In this document: positions 1 through 8,030 of the stretch, piece after piece
Position numbering within the stretch: position 1 is the stretch's first letter
Layout of the letters: each line of letters starts with the position of its first letter
Assembly: GCA_020638735.1 (NCBI GenBank)
Contig: JACKHZ010000026.1
Span: forward strand, 1-8,030
Reading direction: 5' to 3'
Length of the DNA stretch: 8,030 nucleotides
Origin: Planctomycetota bacterium
GTDB taxonomy: Bacteria > Planctomycetota > UBA1135 > UBA2386
The notes under the pieces: generated by a model
What the model saw: only the letters and a program-made list of their open reading frames with translations
Databases searched by the model: none
Told to the model about the DNA's origin: nothing
Position numbers and translations under genes: made by a program

Positions 1-302
1 ACCGCGCCGAACGGTTGGGTGACGAACGCGTCGAGCAGATGACCGTGCACGACCTGCGTCGCCGCCGTCGTGCAGCCGCAGGTCGGGCACGGGATGCCGT
101 ACTGGATCGGCCAGCCGCACGGCTGCATGCCGAGCTGTTCGTGCGTGCCGTGGCCGCGCGCGTCGGGGCCGACGCGGGCCAGCGTCACCGTCGCCGCGAT
201 CGCCGCAGCGACGAGCACGGTGGCGGTGACGCGGTCGGCGGCGACCGAGACGGGTCCCTGCGACACGGGCACGGTGAACGGGGCTCGCGACGACGGCTGC
301 AT
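1..302 (-). CDS. DUF2752 domain membrane protein, N-terminal part (runs off left edge)
   Basis: Reading leftward from an ATG at 302-300, the frame stays open for 100 codons to the window edge, so the C-terminus is missing. An in-frame TGA lies 9 bases upstream of the ATG (311-309), so the protein cannot start earlier. A GTG at codon 11 or 13 is possible, because no clear Shine-Dalgarno precedes the ATG. Residues about 25-44 form a hydrophobic membrane segment rich in Ala and Val. Residues 61-80 carry the pattern PCGWPI...GIPCPTCGCTTA, followed by an HGHLLDAFVTQPFGA stretch. This is the hallmark of DUF2752, a family of small membrane proteins of unknown function whose core is usually written PCPxCGxTRA followed by a short amphipathic stretch ending in NPLGA or QPFGA. 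Cysteines are visible at 62, 72, 75 and 77. The gene starts 49 bases after the TetR stop on the same strand, so co-transcription is possible but not shown. The family assignment is by motif only. Confidence 0.8.
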   Translation of the reverse strand, partial: MQPSSRAPFTVPVSQGPVSVAADRVTATVLVAAAIAATVTLARVGPDARGHGTHEQLGMQPCGWPIQYGIPCPTCGCTTAATQVVHGHLLDAFVTQPFGA

Positions 303-351
303 CGGCGTTCAGGCGAGGTGCTCGTTCCGGGTTCTCGGCACGCTCACGATG

Positions 352-999
352 CTACCCGCGACGCAGCTGTCGCACGCCGCCGATCGCGAACCGGGTGATC
401 GCATCGGCGAGCGGCTCGCACTCCGCCTCGGTGGTCGGCGGCGCGAAGCCGAGGCGGTTCAAGACGGGTCTTCCGAGCTCGTGGAACACGCAGAGCCCGA
501 GCACGAAGTTGGCGGCCTGGCCGCGCCGCGCCGGGGTGTCCGCATCGACGCCGAGCAACGCGCCGACGATACCCTCGAGCTCCTTGCGCACCGGCAGCAT
601 GACGTGCCGCGTCAGCTCGGTCAGCGCCGCGCTCGGCTCCTGCAGCTCGCGCGCGAACAGCTGACCGGCGAACGAATGCGACGGACGATGCACGAGCAGG
701 AAGCGCAACACGAAGCCGACCCAGCCGCGCAGCGCCGCGCGCGGCGACCGCGCCGCCGAGAGCCGCGGCAGCGGCTCGAGGTCGCGCAGCTCCCGGTGCG
801 ATCCGAGCAGCACGGCGCGGTAGAGCTGCTCCTTGCCGCCGAAGTGATACTTGACCGCGGCGACGTTGGCGTGGGCGCGCGCGCAGATCTCGCGCACGCT
901 GGCGCGGCGGAAGCCGTGCTTCGCGAACAGCTCGCCGGCGCTGCGCATCAGGCGCTCGCGCGTGGCGGGACCGCGCGCAGGAAGAACTTCGCGGGTCAT
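352..999 (-). CDS. TetR-family transcriptional repressor, CecR (YbiH) type
   Basis: This is a 215-residue protein, close to the usual TetR length (E. coli CecR is about 220). The N-terminal helix-turn-helix spans residues about 12-60: TRERLMRSAGELFAKHGF, then ASVREICARAHANVAAVKYHFGGKEQLY, which is the standard TetR DNA-binding signature. The C-terminal half (about 75-212) resembles the CecR ligand and dimer domain (DUF1956), including SFAGQLFARELQEPSAAL, HVMLPVRKELEGIV and a late GLCVFHELGRPVLNRLGF stretch. The start at 999 was chosen because it places the HTH at normal distance from the N-terminus. A longer reading from 1170 would translate through the palindromic operators and into the divergent gene. 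Only a weak ribosome-binding site is visible. The gene is transcribed divergently from an exporter operon of the ybhGFSR type, as cecR is linked to ybhGFSR in E. coli. The inference is that it represses itself and the exporter and is released by an effector related to the exported compound, whose identity is unknown. Confidence 0.9.
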   Translation of the reverse strand: MTREVLPARGPATRERLMRSAGELFAKHGFRRASVREICARAHANVAAVKYHFGGKEQLYRAVLLGSHRELRDLEPLPRLSAARSPRAALRGWVGFVLRFLLVHRPSHSFAGQLFARELQEPSAALTELTRHVMLPVRKELEGIVGALLGVDADTPARRGQAANFVLGLCVFHELGRPVLNRLGFAPPTTEAECEPLADAITRFAIGGVRQLRRG

Positions 1000-1033
1000 C
1001 GACGTGGCCGATGCTAGCCCGACAAGCACGCGA

Positions 1034-1049
1034 TCAAACAACGGTTTGA
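1034..1049. promoter_or_regulatory. TetR operator candidate, copy 1 (TCAAAC-N4-GTTTGA)
   Basis: A perfect 6-base inverted repeat, TCAAAC AACG GTTTGA, lies 34 bases upstream of the TetR start. With one flanking base on each side it reads ATCAAACAACGGTTTGAA. A 16-18 base near-perfect palindrome next to a tetR gene is typical of a TetR dimer site. The second copy downstream differs at only 2 of 18 positions. Binding here would be well placed to block the tetR promoter and possibly the plus-strand -35 region. Confidence 0.75.
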
Positions 1050-1076
1050 AATTGCGGGCCGCGCTCGTCATCGTCA

Positions 1077-1092
1077 TCAAACAGCCGTTTGA
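1077..1092. promoter_or_regulatory. TetR operator candidate, copy 2 (TCAAAC-N4-GTTTGA)
   Basis: A second inverted repeat, TCAAAC AGCC GTTTGA, extends with flanks to ATCAAACAGCCGTTTGAA. Its right end is 13 bases before the ATG of the outer-membrane factor gene and just upstream of that gene's GGAG ribosome-binding site (1095-1098). Bound repressor would cover the likely transcription start or the early transcribed region of the exporter operon. The centre is 43 bases from that of copy 1, close to four turns of B-DNA, which would put two bound dimers on the same face of the helix. Confidence 0.75.
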
Positions 1093-1105
1093 ACGGAGCT
1101 CGACG

Positions 1106-2596
1106 ATGACGAGAAGCACCGCCCCGAGGACCCCAGTCCTGGTGACCGCCGCGCTCGCTGCGGCGTGCACGGTCGGCCCCGACTACCAGCGGCCCGACCT
1201 CTCCGCGCGCACCGACGCGGCGTGGCGCGCGCCGGTCGGCGACGCCGTCGTCGGCCAGCGCACCGAGCTCGTCCGTTGGTGGCAGGGCCTCGGCAGCGCG
1301 GAGCTGTCGGCGTTCGCCGAGCGCCTGGTCGCGCAGAACCTGTCGCTGGAGGCGGCGCGGCAGCGCATCGTCACCGCCCGCGCCCAGCGCGGCATCGTCG
1401 ACGCCGCGCGGCTGCCGCAGGCCGGCGCCGGCGCCGGCTACGTGCGCGCCGGGACCGGGAACCGCGGCCTCAACTTCCAGGGGCCGCCGCCAGGGAAGCA
1501 GGTCGACGTCTACTCGCTGAGCGTCACGCCGGTGTGGGAGCTCGACCTGTGGGGTCGGGTCGCCCGGCTGGTCGAGGCAGCCGACGCCGCGATCGACGTC
1601 TCGGTCGAGGACTATCGGGACGCCGCCGTCGCGCTGCTGGCGCAGCTGGCGCTCGCCTACGTCGACGCCGTGACGTTGCACGAGCGCATCGACGTGCACG
1701 CGCGCACCGTCGCCCTGCTGCGCGCCACCGCCGGGCTCGCGCAGTCGCGCCTCGACGCCGGCAACGGCACGCGCTTCGACGTCGAACAGACCCGCCGCGA
1801 GCTCGAACAGACCGAGGGGCAGTTGCCGGCGCTGCAGCAGGCGCTCGCCGCGGCCGAGAACCGCATCGCCGTGCTGCTCGGCGAGCGGCCACGCGACGGC
1901 CTGGTCGCGGCGGCGCAACCGCTGCGGCTGCCGGCGGCGATCGGCATCGGCGTGCCCGCCGACCTGTTGTCGCGACGCGCCGACGTGCGCCGTCGCGAAC
2001 GGCAGCTGGCCGCGGCGGTGGCCGGCATCGGCGCCGCCGAGGCCGAACGCTACCCCAGCGTCAGCATCGGCGGCTCCTTCGCGCTGCGCGCCCGCCGCGT
2101 CGACACGCTGTTCGACGGCGCCGACGCACTGAGCTACTCGTTCGGCCCCGGCGTCACCGTGCCGCTGCTGACCGGCGGTCGCGTCGACAGCGCGGTGACG
2201 GCGCGTTCGGCCGAGGCCGAGGCGGCGCGGCTGGCGTTCGAGGCGTCGGTGCTCGAGGCCGTCGCCGAGGTCGAGGACGCGGCGGTCGGCGTCGGCAGCA
2301 CGCGCGAACGACTCGCGCACCTCGAGCGCGCGGCGGCTGCGGCGCGCCGCGCCGTCGACCTGGCGCAGCAGCTGCACGCCGCCGGCTCGCGCGGTCTGCA
2401 GCCGGTGCTCGACGCACAGCGCGCGCTGGCGCAGATCGAGGACGCCTGCGTGCTCGCCCACCGCGACGCGCTGGCCCAGACCATCGGCCTCTACCGGGCC
2501 CTCGGCGGCGGCTGGGAGGCGGTGGAACTGACCGCCGGAGCCGCCGCACCGCGCCGCACCGGACCGGGCACCGCCGAAGCTGAGGAACCGCGATGA
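1106..2596 (+). CDS. Outer-membrane factor lipoprotein, NodT/OprM-type efflux duct
   Basis: The 496-residue product is the trimeric outer-membrane and periplasmic channel of a tripartite efflux system. The ATG at 1106 follows GGAG (1095-1098) at 7-base spacing. The protein begins with a short signal peptide ending in LAAAC at residues 17-21. Cys21 followed by TVGPDYQRP is the typical lipidated start of NodT-type outer-membrane factors. The lipobox is slightly unusual, with Ala rather than Leu at -3. Family landmarks run in order: WWQGLGSAELSAF (58-70), WELDLWGR (144-151), the long helical hairpin of the first repeat, GVPADLLSRRADVRRRE (282-298) opening the second repeat, VPLLTGGR (352-359), and a terminal LGGGW (466-470). 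These are the two OEP repeats of the family, at the usual full length. A low-complexity Ala/Glu/Arg tail of about 20 residues follows. The stop overlaps the next start (ATGA, 2593-2596), so it is translationally coupled to the adaptor gene. E. coli ybhGFSR lacks its own outer-membrane factor, so this gene makes the present operon self-contained. Confidence 0.92.
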   Translation: MTRSTAPRTPVLVTAALAAACTVGPDYQRPDLSARTDAAWRAPVGDAVVGQRTELVRWWQGLGSAELSAFAERLVAQNLSLEAARQRIVTARAQRGIVDAARLPQAGAGAGYVRAGTGNRGLNFQGPPPGKQVDVYSLSVTPVWELDLWGRVARLVEAADAAIDVSVEDYRDAAVALLAQLALAYVDAVTLHERIDVHARTVALLRATAGLAQSRLDAGNGTRFDVEQTRRELEQTEGQLPALQQALAAAENRIAVLLGERPRDGLVAAAQPLRLPAAIGIGVPADLLSRRADVRRRERQLAAAVAGIGAAEAERYPSVSIGGSFALRARRVDTLFDGADALSYSFGPGVTVPLLTGGRVDSAVTARSAEAEAARLAFEASVLEAVAEVEDAAVGVGSTRERLAHLERAAAAARRAVDLAQQLHAAGSRGLQPVLDAQRALAQIEDACVLAHRDALAQTIGLYRALGGGWEAVELTAGAAAPRRTGPGTAEAEEPR

Positions 2597-3602
2597 AGAA
2601 GGTCGTCCCGTTGCTGCTCCTGTTGATCGTCGGCGCCGCCGGCGGCGCGCTCGCCCATCGCCAGCTGCTGGCCAGCGAACGCGACAACGACACCGGCGCG
2701 CTGCGCCTGCACGGCAGCGTCGACGTGCGCGACGCACAGCTGGCGTTCTTCGGCCAGGAGCGCATCCGGGAAGTGCTGGTCGAGGAAGGCGATCGCGTCG
2801 CCGCGGGCCAGCTGCTGGCGCGGCTGCACCGCGAACGACTCGACGCCGAGGTCGCCAACGTCGCGGCGCGCATCCGCGCGCAGCAGGCGGTGGTCGATCG
2901 GCTCGAACACGGCACACGACCCGAACAGATCGCGCAGGCGCGCGCCGAGGTCGCGGCCGCCGGGGTCCAGGTCGCCAACGCGAAGCGCGTCATCGAGCGC
3001 GTCACCACCACCGCCGATTCGGGTGCCTCGAGCGCGCAGGACGTCGACGACGCCAAGGCGCGGCTCGACGTCGCCGAGGCCGAGCTCGAGGTGCGCCGCC
3101 AGGCGCTGGCGCTGGCGATCGCCGGCCCGCGGGCCGAGGACCGCGCCCAGGCCGCGGCGACGCTGGAGGCGCTGCGCGCCGAGGACGCGCTGCTGCAGCG
3201 TCGCGTCGCCGACAGCGAGCTGCACGCGCCGGCCGCGGGCGTGATCCGCACCCGCATCCTCGAGCCGGGTGAGATGGCGGCGCCGGAGCGGCCGGTGTTC
3301 ACGCTCGCGCTGACCGACCCGAAGTGGGTGCGCGCCTACGTGCCCGAGCCGGACCTCGGCCGGGTCGTCGAGGGCGCCCGCGCCACCGTGCGCTCGGACT
3401 CGTTCGGCGGCAAGGCCTACGACGGCTGGGTCGGCTCGATCTCGCCGATCGCCGAGTTCACGCCGAAGACCGTCGAGACGAGCGAGCTGCGCACCCGGCT
3501 GGTCTACGAGGTGCGGGTGTTCGTGCGCGATCCGGACGACGAGCTGCCGCTCGGCATGCCGGTGACCGTCGACCTGGTCGAGGCGAAGGGCGAGGGCGGC
3601 AA

Positions 3603-3606
<4 letters not shown>
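2593..3606 (+). CDS. ybhG: HlyD-family periplasmic adaptor, YbhG type
   Basis: The 337-residue membrane fusion protein links the inner-membrane ABC transporter to the outer-membrane duct. The ATG at 2593 overlaps the previous stop, with GAGG at 2582-2585. Residues 4-22 are a hydrophobic signal anchor with no lipobox. A split lipoyl domain occupies about 39-80 (LHGSVDVRDAQLAFF, EEGDRVAAGQLLARL) and 209-238 (ELHAPAAGVIRTRILEPGE). Between them lies a long alpha-helical hairpin (about 82-205), containing two related GxRxE stretches at 107 and 178. The beta-barrel from about 239 carries LTDPKWVRAYVPEPDL and AEFTPKTVETSELRTRLVY (287-305), which is almost word for word the signature of E. coli YbhG (about 330 residues). 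The last codons GGC AAG TGA overlap a GTG start for the ATPase gene. Assignment to the YbhG group is firm; the substrate is not inferable. Confidence 0.93.
3592..3595 (+). promoter_or_regulatory. Ribosome-binding site deciding the GTG start of the ATPase gene
   Basis: GAGG at 3592-3595 lies 7 bases before the GTG at 3603-3605. That GTG overlaps the TGA stop of the adaptor gene (GTGA, 3603-3606). No ATG precedes the first ATPase beta-strand in this frame. The reading frame is also open far upstream, but that part is the out-of-frame shadow of the adaptor gene. The GTG therefore gives a protein beginning VNDGVVAESLRKSFG, matching the start of YbhF-type ATPases. Confidence 0.7.
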
Positions 3607-5326
<1,720 letters not shown>

Positions 5327-5330
<4 letters not shown>

Positions 5331-6463
5331 GCGGGCAAGCCGCGGGCTCGCTGCGCCGCACGTCAGGGTTCCTGCGCAAGGAGCTGCTGCAGATCCTGCG
5401 CGACCCGAGCAGCATCGCGCTCGCCCTGGTGATGCCGGTGGTGCTGATCCTGTTGTTCGGCTACGGCGTGTCGCTCGATGCCGAGCACATCCCGGTGGCG
5501 GTCGTGCTCGACGACCGCGGCAGCGCGAGCCAGGACCTGCTGGCGCGGCTCGAGGGCTCGCCCTACTTCGAGCCGCGCCGCGTGAGCACGGTCACCGACG
5601 CAGACGCGCTGATGGCGCGCCACGAAGTGCAGGGTGTGGTGCGCATCGGCCCAGACTTCGAGAGCCGGCTCGCGGCCACCGGAACGGCCCCCGTGCAGCT
5701 GGTGCTGAACGGCGTCGACAGCAACCGCGCCCGCCTCGTCGAGGGCTACTTCGACGGCATCGTCGGCACCTGGGCCGCCGCCCGCATCGCCCGCGGCGAG
5801 GCCGCTGCGGCGCCGCTGGTCACGGTGTCGCCGCGCACCTGGTTCAACGCCGATGGCCGCAGCACGAACTTCCTGGTACCCGGCCTGGTGGCGCTGGTGA
5901 TGACCCTGACCGGCGCGCTGCTGACGGCGCTGGTCGTCGCCCGCGAGTGGGAACGCGGCACCATGGAGGCGATCCTCGTCACGCCGCTGCGCGCTGCCGA
6001 GTTCCTGATCGCCAAGATCGTGCCCTACTACCTTCTCGGCATGGGCGGCATGACGCTGTGCGTGGTGCTCGGCCTGTTGCTGTTCGACGTGCCGCTGCGC
6101 GGCTCCTTCGCGAGCCTGTTAGGCGTCGGCTCGCTGTTCATGCTGGCGTCGCTCGGCATGGGCCTGGCGATCTCGTCGACGGTTCGCACGCAGTTCGTCG
6201 CCGCGCAGGCGTCGATCCTCGCCGGCTTCCTGCCGGCGTTCTTCCTGTCGGGGCTGCTGTTCGACCTCGACAGCACGCCGCTGCCGATCCGGCTGATCAG
6301 CCATGTCGTGCCGGCGCGCTACTTCGTCGGCGCCAGCCACACGCTGTTCCTCGCCGGAGATCTCTGGTCGGTGATCTGGCCCGACGTGCTGGCGCTGGCA
6401 GCGATGGCGACGCTGCTGATCGGCGTCGCGCGGCGTCGCACCGGCATCAGGATCGAGGGCTGA
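5327..6463 (+). CDS. ybhS: ABC-2 type permease, YbhS type
   Basis: A 378-residue inner-membrane permease (E. coli YbhS is 377). The ATG at 5327 overlaps the ATPase stop and is preceded by a strong GGAGG (5315-5319) at 7-base spacing. The N-terminus RKELLQILRDPSSIALALVMP leads into membrane segment 1 (about 30-48). A large extracytoplasmic domain follows (about 49-181, including HIPVAVVLDDRGSASQDLL). Five further hydrophobic segments lie at about 183-205, 226-253, 258-284, 291-312 and 345-367. The REWERGTMEAILVTPL stretch (206-221) is the conserved cytoplasmic coupling region of ABC-2 exporters that contacts the ATPase. The pattern fits the ABC2_membrane_3 family. It probably pairs with the next gene product to form a heterodimeric channel. 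A single TTA leucine codon (residue 265) stands out in this GC-rich gene but has no evident meaning. Confidence 0.93.
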
Positions 6464-6465
6464 CG

Positions 6466-7572
6466 ATGCTGTGGCTCCGGCAGGTGTTCGCGATCGCGGC
6501 CAAGGAGTTCCTGACGATCCTCAAGGACCCGCGCAGCCGCTTCCTGGTCATCGGCCCGCCGCTGATCCAGTTCCTGGTGTTCGGCTACGCCGCCACGTTC
6601 GACGTCACCGACGTCGCCTACGCGGTCGTCGACGAGGACCGATCGCCCGAGTCGCGGGACCTGCTGGCGCGCTTCGCCGCGTCGCCGGACTTCAACCTGG
6701 TGGCCCAGCTGCAGGGACTGCAGGAGGTGGAGCAGACGATCGACGCCGCGCAGGCCCGGCTGGTGCTGCACGTCGGCCCGGACTTCGCCGCACGGCTGCA
6801 CTCCGGCCGACCGGCCGAACTGCAGGTGCTGCTCGACGGCCGCAACTCGAACGTGGCCGGCATCGCGCTCGGCTACGTGCAGTCGATCGTCGCCGCCTGG
6901 TCGCGCGGCCGCGGCGCCCGCGGACGCGGCCAGCTCGAGGTCGTGCGCCGCGCCTGGTTCAACCCCGCCCTCGAGAGCCGCTGGCTGATCGTCGGCGGAC
7001 TGCCGGTGCAGATCGTGCTGATCATCGTCATGCTGCTGACCAGCCTGACGGTCGCCCGCGAGCGCGAGCAGGGCACGTTCGATCAGACGCTGGTCGCGCC
7101 GATCGACTCGCTGCAGATCCTGATCGGCAAGGCGACCCCCGCCTTCGTGCTCGGCCTGCTCGACGGCCTGTTGATGACCGCCGGCGCAGTGCTGTGGTTC
7201 GGCGTGCCGATGACCGGCACGCTGCCGGCGCTGGTCGCGATGCTCGCCGCCTACTCTTGCGCGATCCTCGGCGTCGGCCTGTTCCTGTCGTCGCTGGCGA
7301 CCACGATGCAGCAGGCCCTGCTCGGGGCCTTCATGGTGCTGATGCCGTCGGTGATCCTGTCCGGCTTCACGACGCCGATCGAGAACATGCCGCCGTGGCT
7401 GCAACACGCGACGCTGGTCAACCCGGCCCGCTACGCGGTCGCCGGCTGCCGGGTCGTGCTGCTCGAGGGCGCCGACCTCGCCGCGATCGTACCGTTCCTG
7501 CTGCCGATGCTGGTGATCGCGGCGGTGACGATGACGCTCGCCGGATGGCTGTTCCGACGGCGCGCCCGCTGA
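6466..7572 (+). CDS. ybhR: ABC-2 type permease, YbhR type
   Basis: A 368-residue inner-membrane permease, the same length as E. coli YbhR, and a distant paralogue of the gene before it. The ATG at 6466 lies 2 bases after the preceding stop, with GAGGG at 6455-6459. It starts AAKEFLTILKDPRSRF, then membrane segment 1 (about 24-44, ending GYAATF). The extracytoplasmic domain (about 45-172) includes AYAVVDEDRSPESRDLL and LLDGRNSNVAGIALGY. Five C-terminal hydrophobic segments follow. The coupling motif is REREQGTFDQTLVAPI (198-213), and SGFTTPIENMPPWLQ (299-313) is the conserved re-entrant or loop motif of this permease group. An unusual Arg/Gly-rich patch (146-156, SRGRGARGRGQ) sits in the extracytoplasmic part. 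This is the last gene of the operon; its stop lies 9 bases from the stop of the converging gene. Confidence 0.93.
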   Translation: MLWLRQVFAIAAKEFLTILKDPRSRFLVIGPPLIQFLVFGYAATFDVTDVAYAVVDEDRSPESRDLLARFAASPDFNLVAQLQGLQEVEQTIDAAQARLVLHVGPDFAARLHSGRPAELQVLLDGRNSNVAGIALGYVQSIVAAWSRGRGARGRGQLEVVRRAWFNPALESRWLIVGGLPVQIVLIIVMLLTSLTVAREREQGTFDQTLVAPIDSLQILIGKATPAFVLGLLDGLLMTAGAVLWFGVPMTGTLPALVAMLAAYSCAILGVGLFLSSLATTMQQALLGAFMVLMPSVILSGFTTPIENMPPWLQHATLVNPARYAVAGCRVVLLEGADLAAIVPFLLPMLVIAAVTMTLAGWLFRRRAR

Positions 7573-7581
7573 GCGCGGCGC

Positions 7582-8030
7582 CTAGCCGAAGTCGTAGACG
7601 TAGGCCATGCGATCCTTGCGCAAGATCGCGTAGTCGAGGTTCTTTAGGATGCGCAGCTCTTGACGGTCGAGGTCGAGGCCGCGCACCGAGGGCTTCTTCA
7701 TGATGAAGTAGCGCCTGCCGGAGAGGCCCTGCGACTCGTAGGCGCCGGTCTCGATGGTGCCGCTGACCTCGAACTGCACGGCGCCGTTGTAGAAGGCGCG
7801 GATGCGGTTCTGGCGCGCGGCGCCGCCCGCGGCGAGCTGCCGGAAGGTCGGGTCGCCGGCGACGTCGACCAGCTCGTGGGCGAGGATCAGCTCGTCGACG
7901 TTGACGCGCACCGTCGGCGTCTTGATGACCTCCTGGTTGCGCAGCGACACCAGCGTCGCGTCCTCGATGGTCAGGTAGTGCCGGTCGAAGGCCTCGAGCG
8001 TGTTGGTCAGGCGCCGGTTCTTGTTGGCGA
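7582..8030 (-). CDS. Hypothetical protein, C-terminal part (runs off right edge)
   Basis: Reading leftward from the right edge, the frame is open for 148 codons to a TAG at 7584-7582, so the N-terminus is missing. An internal GTG at 7950 could be mistaken for a start. The frame continues through it with similar protein-like composition (RRLTNTLEAFDRHYLTIEDATL), so I treat the gene as extending beyond the edge. There is no membrane segment, signal peptide or catalytic motif. The predicted content is mainly beta-strand with many charged residues. Two stretches look alike in shape: RHYLTIEDATLVSL...VNVDELILAHEL, and RRYFIMKKPSVRGLDL...LDYAILRKDRMAYVYDF. They may be two copies of a small beta module, somewhat like DUF6812-type proteins, but this is a weak impression and no family is assigned. 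It has no evident link to the exporter, on which it converges. Confidence 0.7.
   Translation of the reverse strand, partial: ANKNRRLTNTLEAFDRHYLTIEDATLVSLRNQEVIKTPTVRVNVDELILAHELVDVAGDPTFRQLAAGGAARQNRIRAFYNGAVQFEVSGTIETGAYESQGLSGRRYFIMKKPSVRGLDLDRQELRILKNLDYAILRKDRMAYVYDFG

Larger units (their letters stand above)
1000..1105. promoter_or_regulatory. Divergent promoter region between the repressor and exporter operon
   Basis: This 106-base gap separates the starts of the TetR gene (minus) and the outer-membrane factor gene (plus). It is the only sizeable non-coding stretch in the window and is visibly richer in A/T than its flanks. It holds two copies of an inverted repeat, described separately. 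For the plus strand, TTGAAA at 1046-1051 could be a -35 box, and a weak CATCGT at 1069-1074 lies at 17-base spacing. This is a guess, since the -10 match is poor. No convincing minus-strand promoter was found, although one must lie here or further inside. Both palindromes would overlap or closely flank any promoter in this gap, consistent with repression in both directions. Confidence 0.5.

Noticed and set aside
70..1017. Plus-strand open frame of 315 codons across the DUF2752 and TetR genes
   Set aside because: It is antisense to two genes with clear family motifs, spans their intergenic gap, and has no protein-like signature of its own.
851..1105. N-terminal extension of the outer-membrane factor back to 851
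   Set aside because: It would overlap the TetR coding region and bury the signal peptide and lipobox. The ATG at 1106 has a good ribosome-binding site and places Cys21 correctly.
1000..1170. N-terminal extension of the TetR protein to a start at 1170
   Set aside because: It would translate through both operators and into the divergent gene's signal peptide. Starting at 999 gives the normal TetR architecture.
1034..2917. Long open frame of 627 codons on the minus strand, antisense to the outer-membrane factor and adaptor genes
   Set aside because: High G+C leaves antisense frames open. The translation is low-complexity Arg/Ala/Gly-rich with no domain, while the plus-strand frame carries clear family motifs.
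6119..6121. Rare TTA leucine codon in the YbhS-type gene as a possible bldA-like control point
   Set aside because: TTA control is known from Streptomyces. The outer-membrane factor shows this is a two-membrane bacterium, and one isolated TTA is easily chance.
7559..7582. Rho-independent terminator at the end of the exporter operon
   Set aside because: The stem is only 5 bases with a 14-base loop and no T-run, so it is not annotated as a terminator.

Overview
The window is about 70% G+C and almost entirely coding, with strong third-position G/C bias. It comes from a high-GC Gram-negative (two-membrane) bacterium, because it encodes an outer-membrane efflux lipoprotein and a periplasmic adaptor. 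The phylum cannot be fixed from this sequence. The DUF2752 protein at the left edge, with its CPTCGCTTA motif, reminds me of planctomycete versions, but Myxococcota or other high-GC groups are also possible.

Layout. Positions 1-302 (minus strand) hold the N-terminal 100 residues of a DUF2752 membrane protein that runs off the left edge. Positions 352-999 (minus) hold a TetR/CecR-type repressor. Positions 1000-1105 are a divergent control region with two nearly identical palindromes. Positions 1106-7572 (plus) are a tightly packed five-gene operon: a NodT-type outer-membrane factor lipoprotein, a YbhG-type HlyD adaptor, a YbhF-type fused double ATPase, and YbhS- and YbhR-type ABC-2 permeases. 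Positions 7582-8030 (minus) hold the C-terminal part of an unrecognised protein that runs off the right edge and converges on the operon with only 9 bases between the stop codons.

How it works together. The five operon genes should form one complete trans-envelope exporter. YbhS and YbhR would form a heterodimeric inner-membrane channel, driven by the two ATPase halves carried on one YbhF chain. YbhG would bridge the periplasm, and the NodT-type protein would be the outer-membrane duct. Successive genes overlap by 4 bases or lie 2 bases apart, so translation is probably coupled and stoichiometry controlled. The TetR/CecR protein most likely represses both itself and the operon through the twin palindromes. 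The arrangement matches E. coli cecR-ybhGFSR, which has been linked to drug sensitivity and efflux, with the addition of an outer-membrane factor as first gene. The substrate here is unknown.

The system is a recognisable family rather than a wholly new one. The points most worth a second look are the twin operators, the asymmetric ATPase sites, the built-in outer-membrane factor, and the two-module unknown protein at the right edge.
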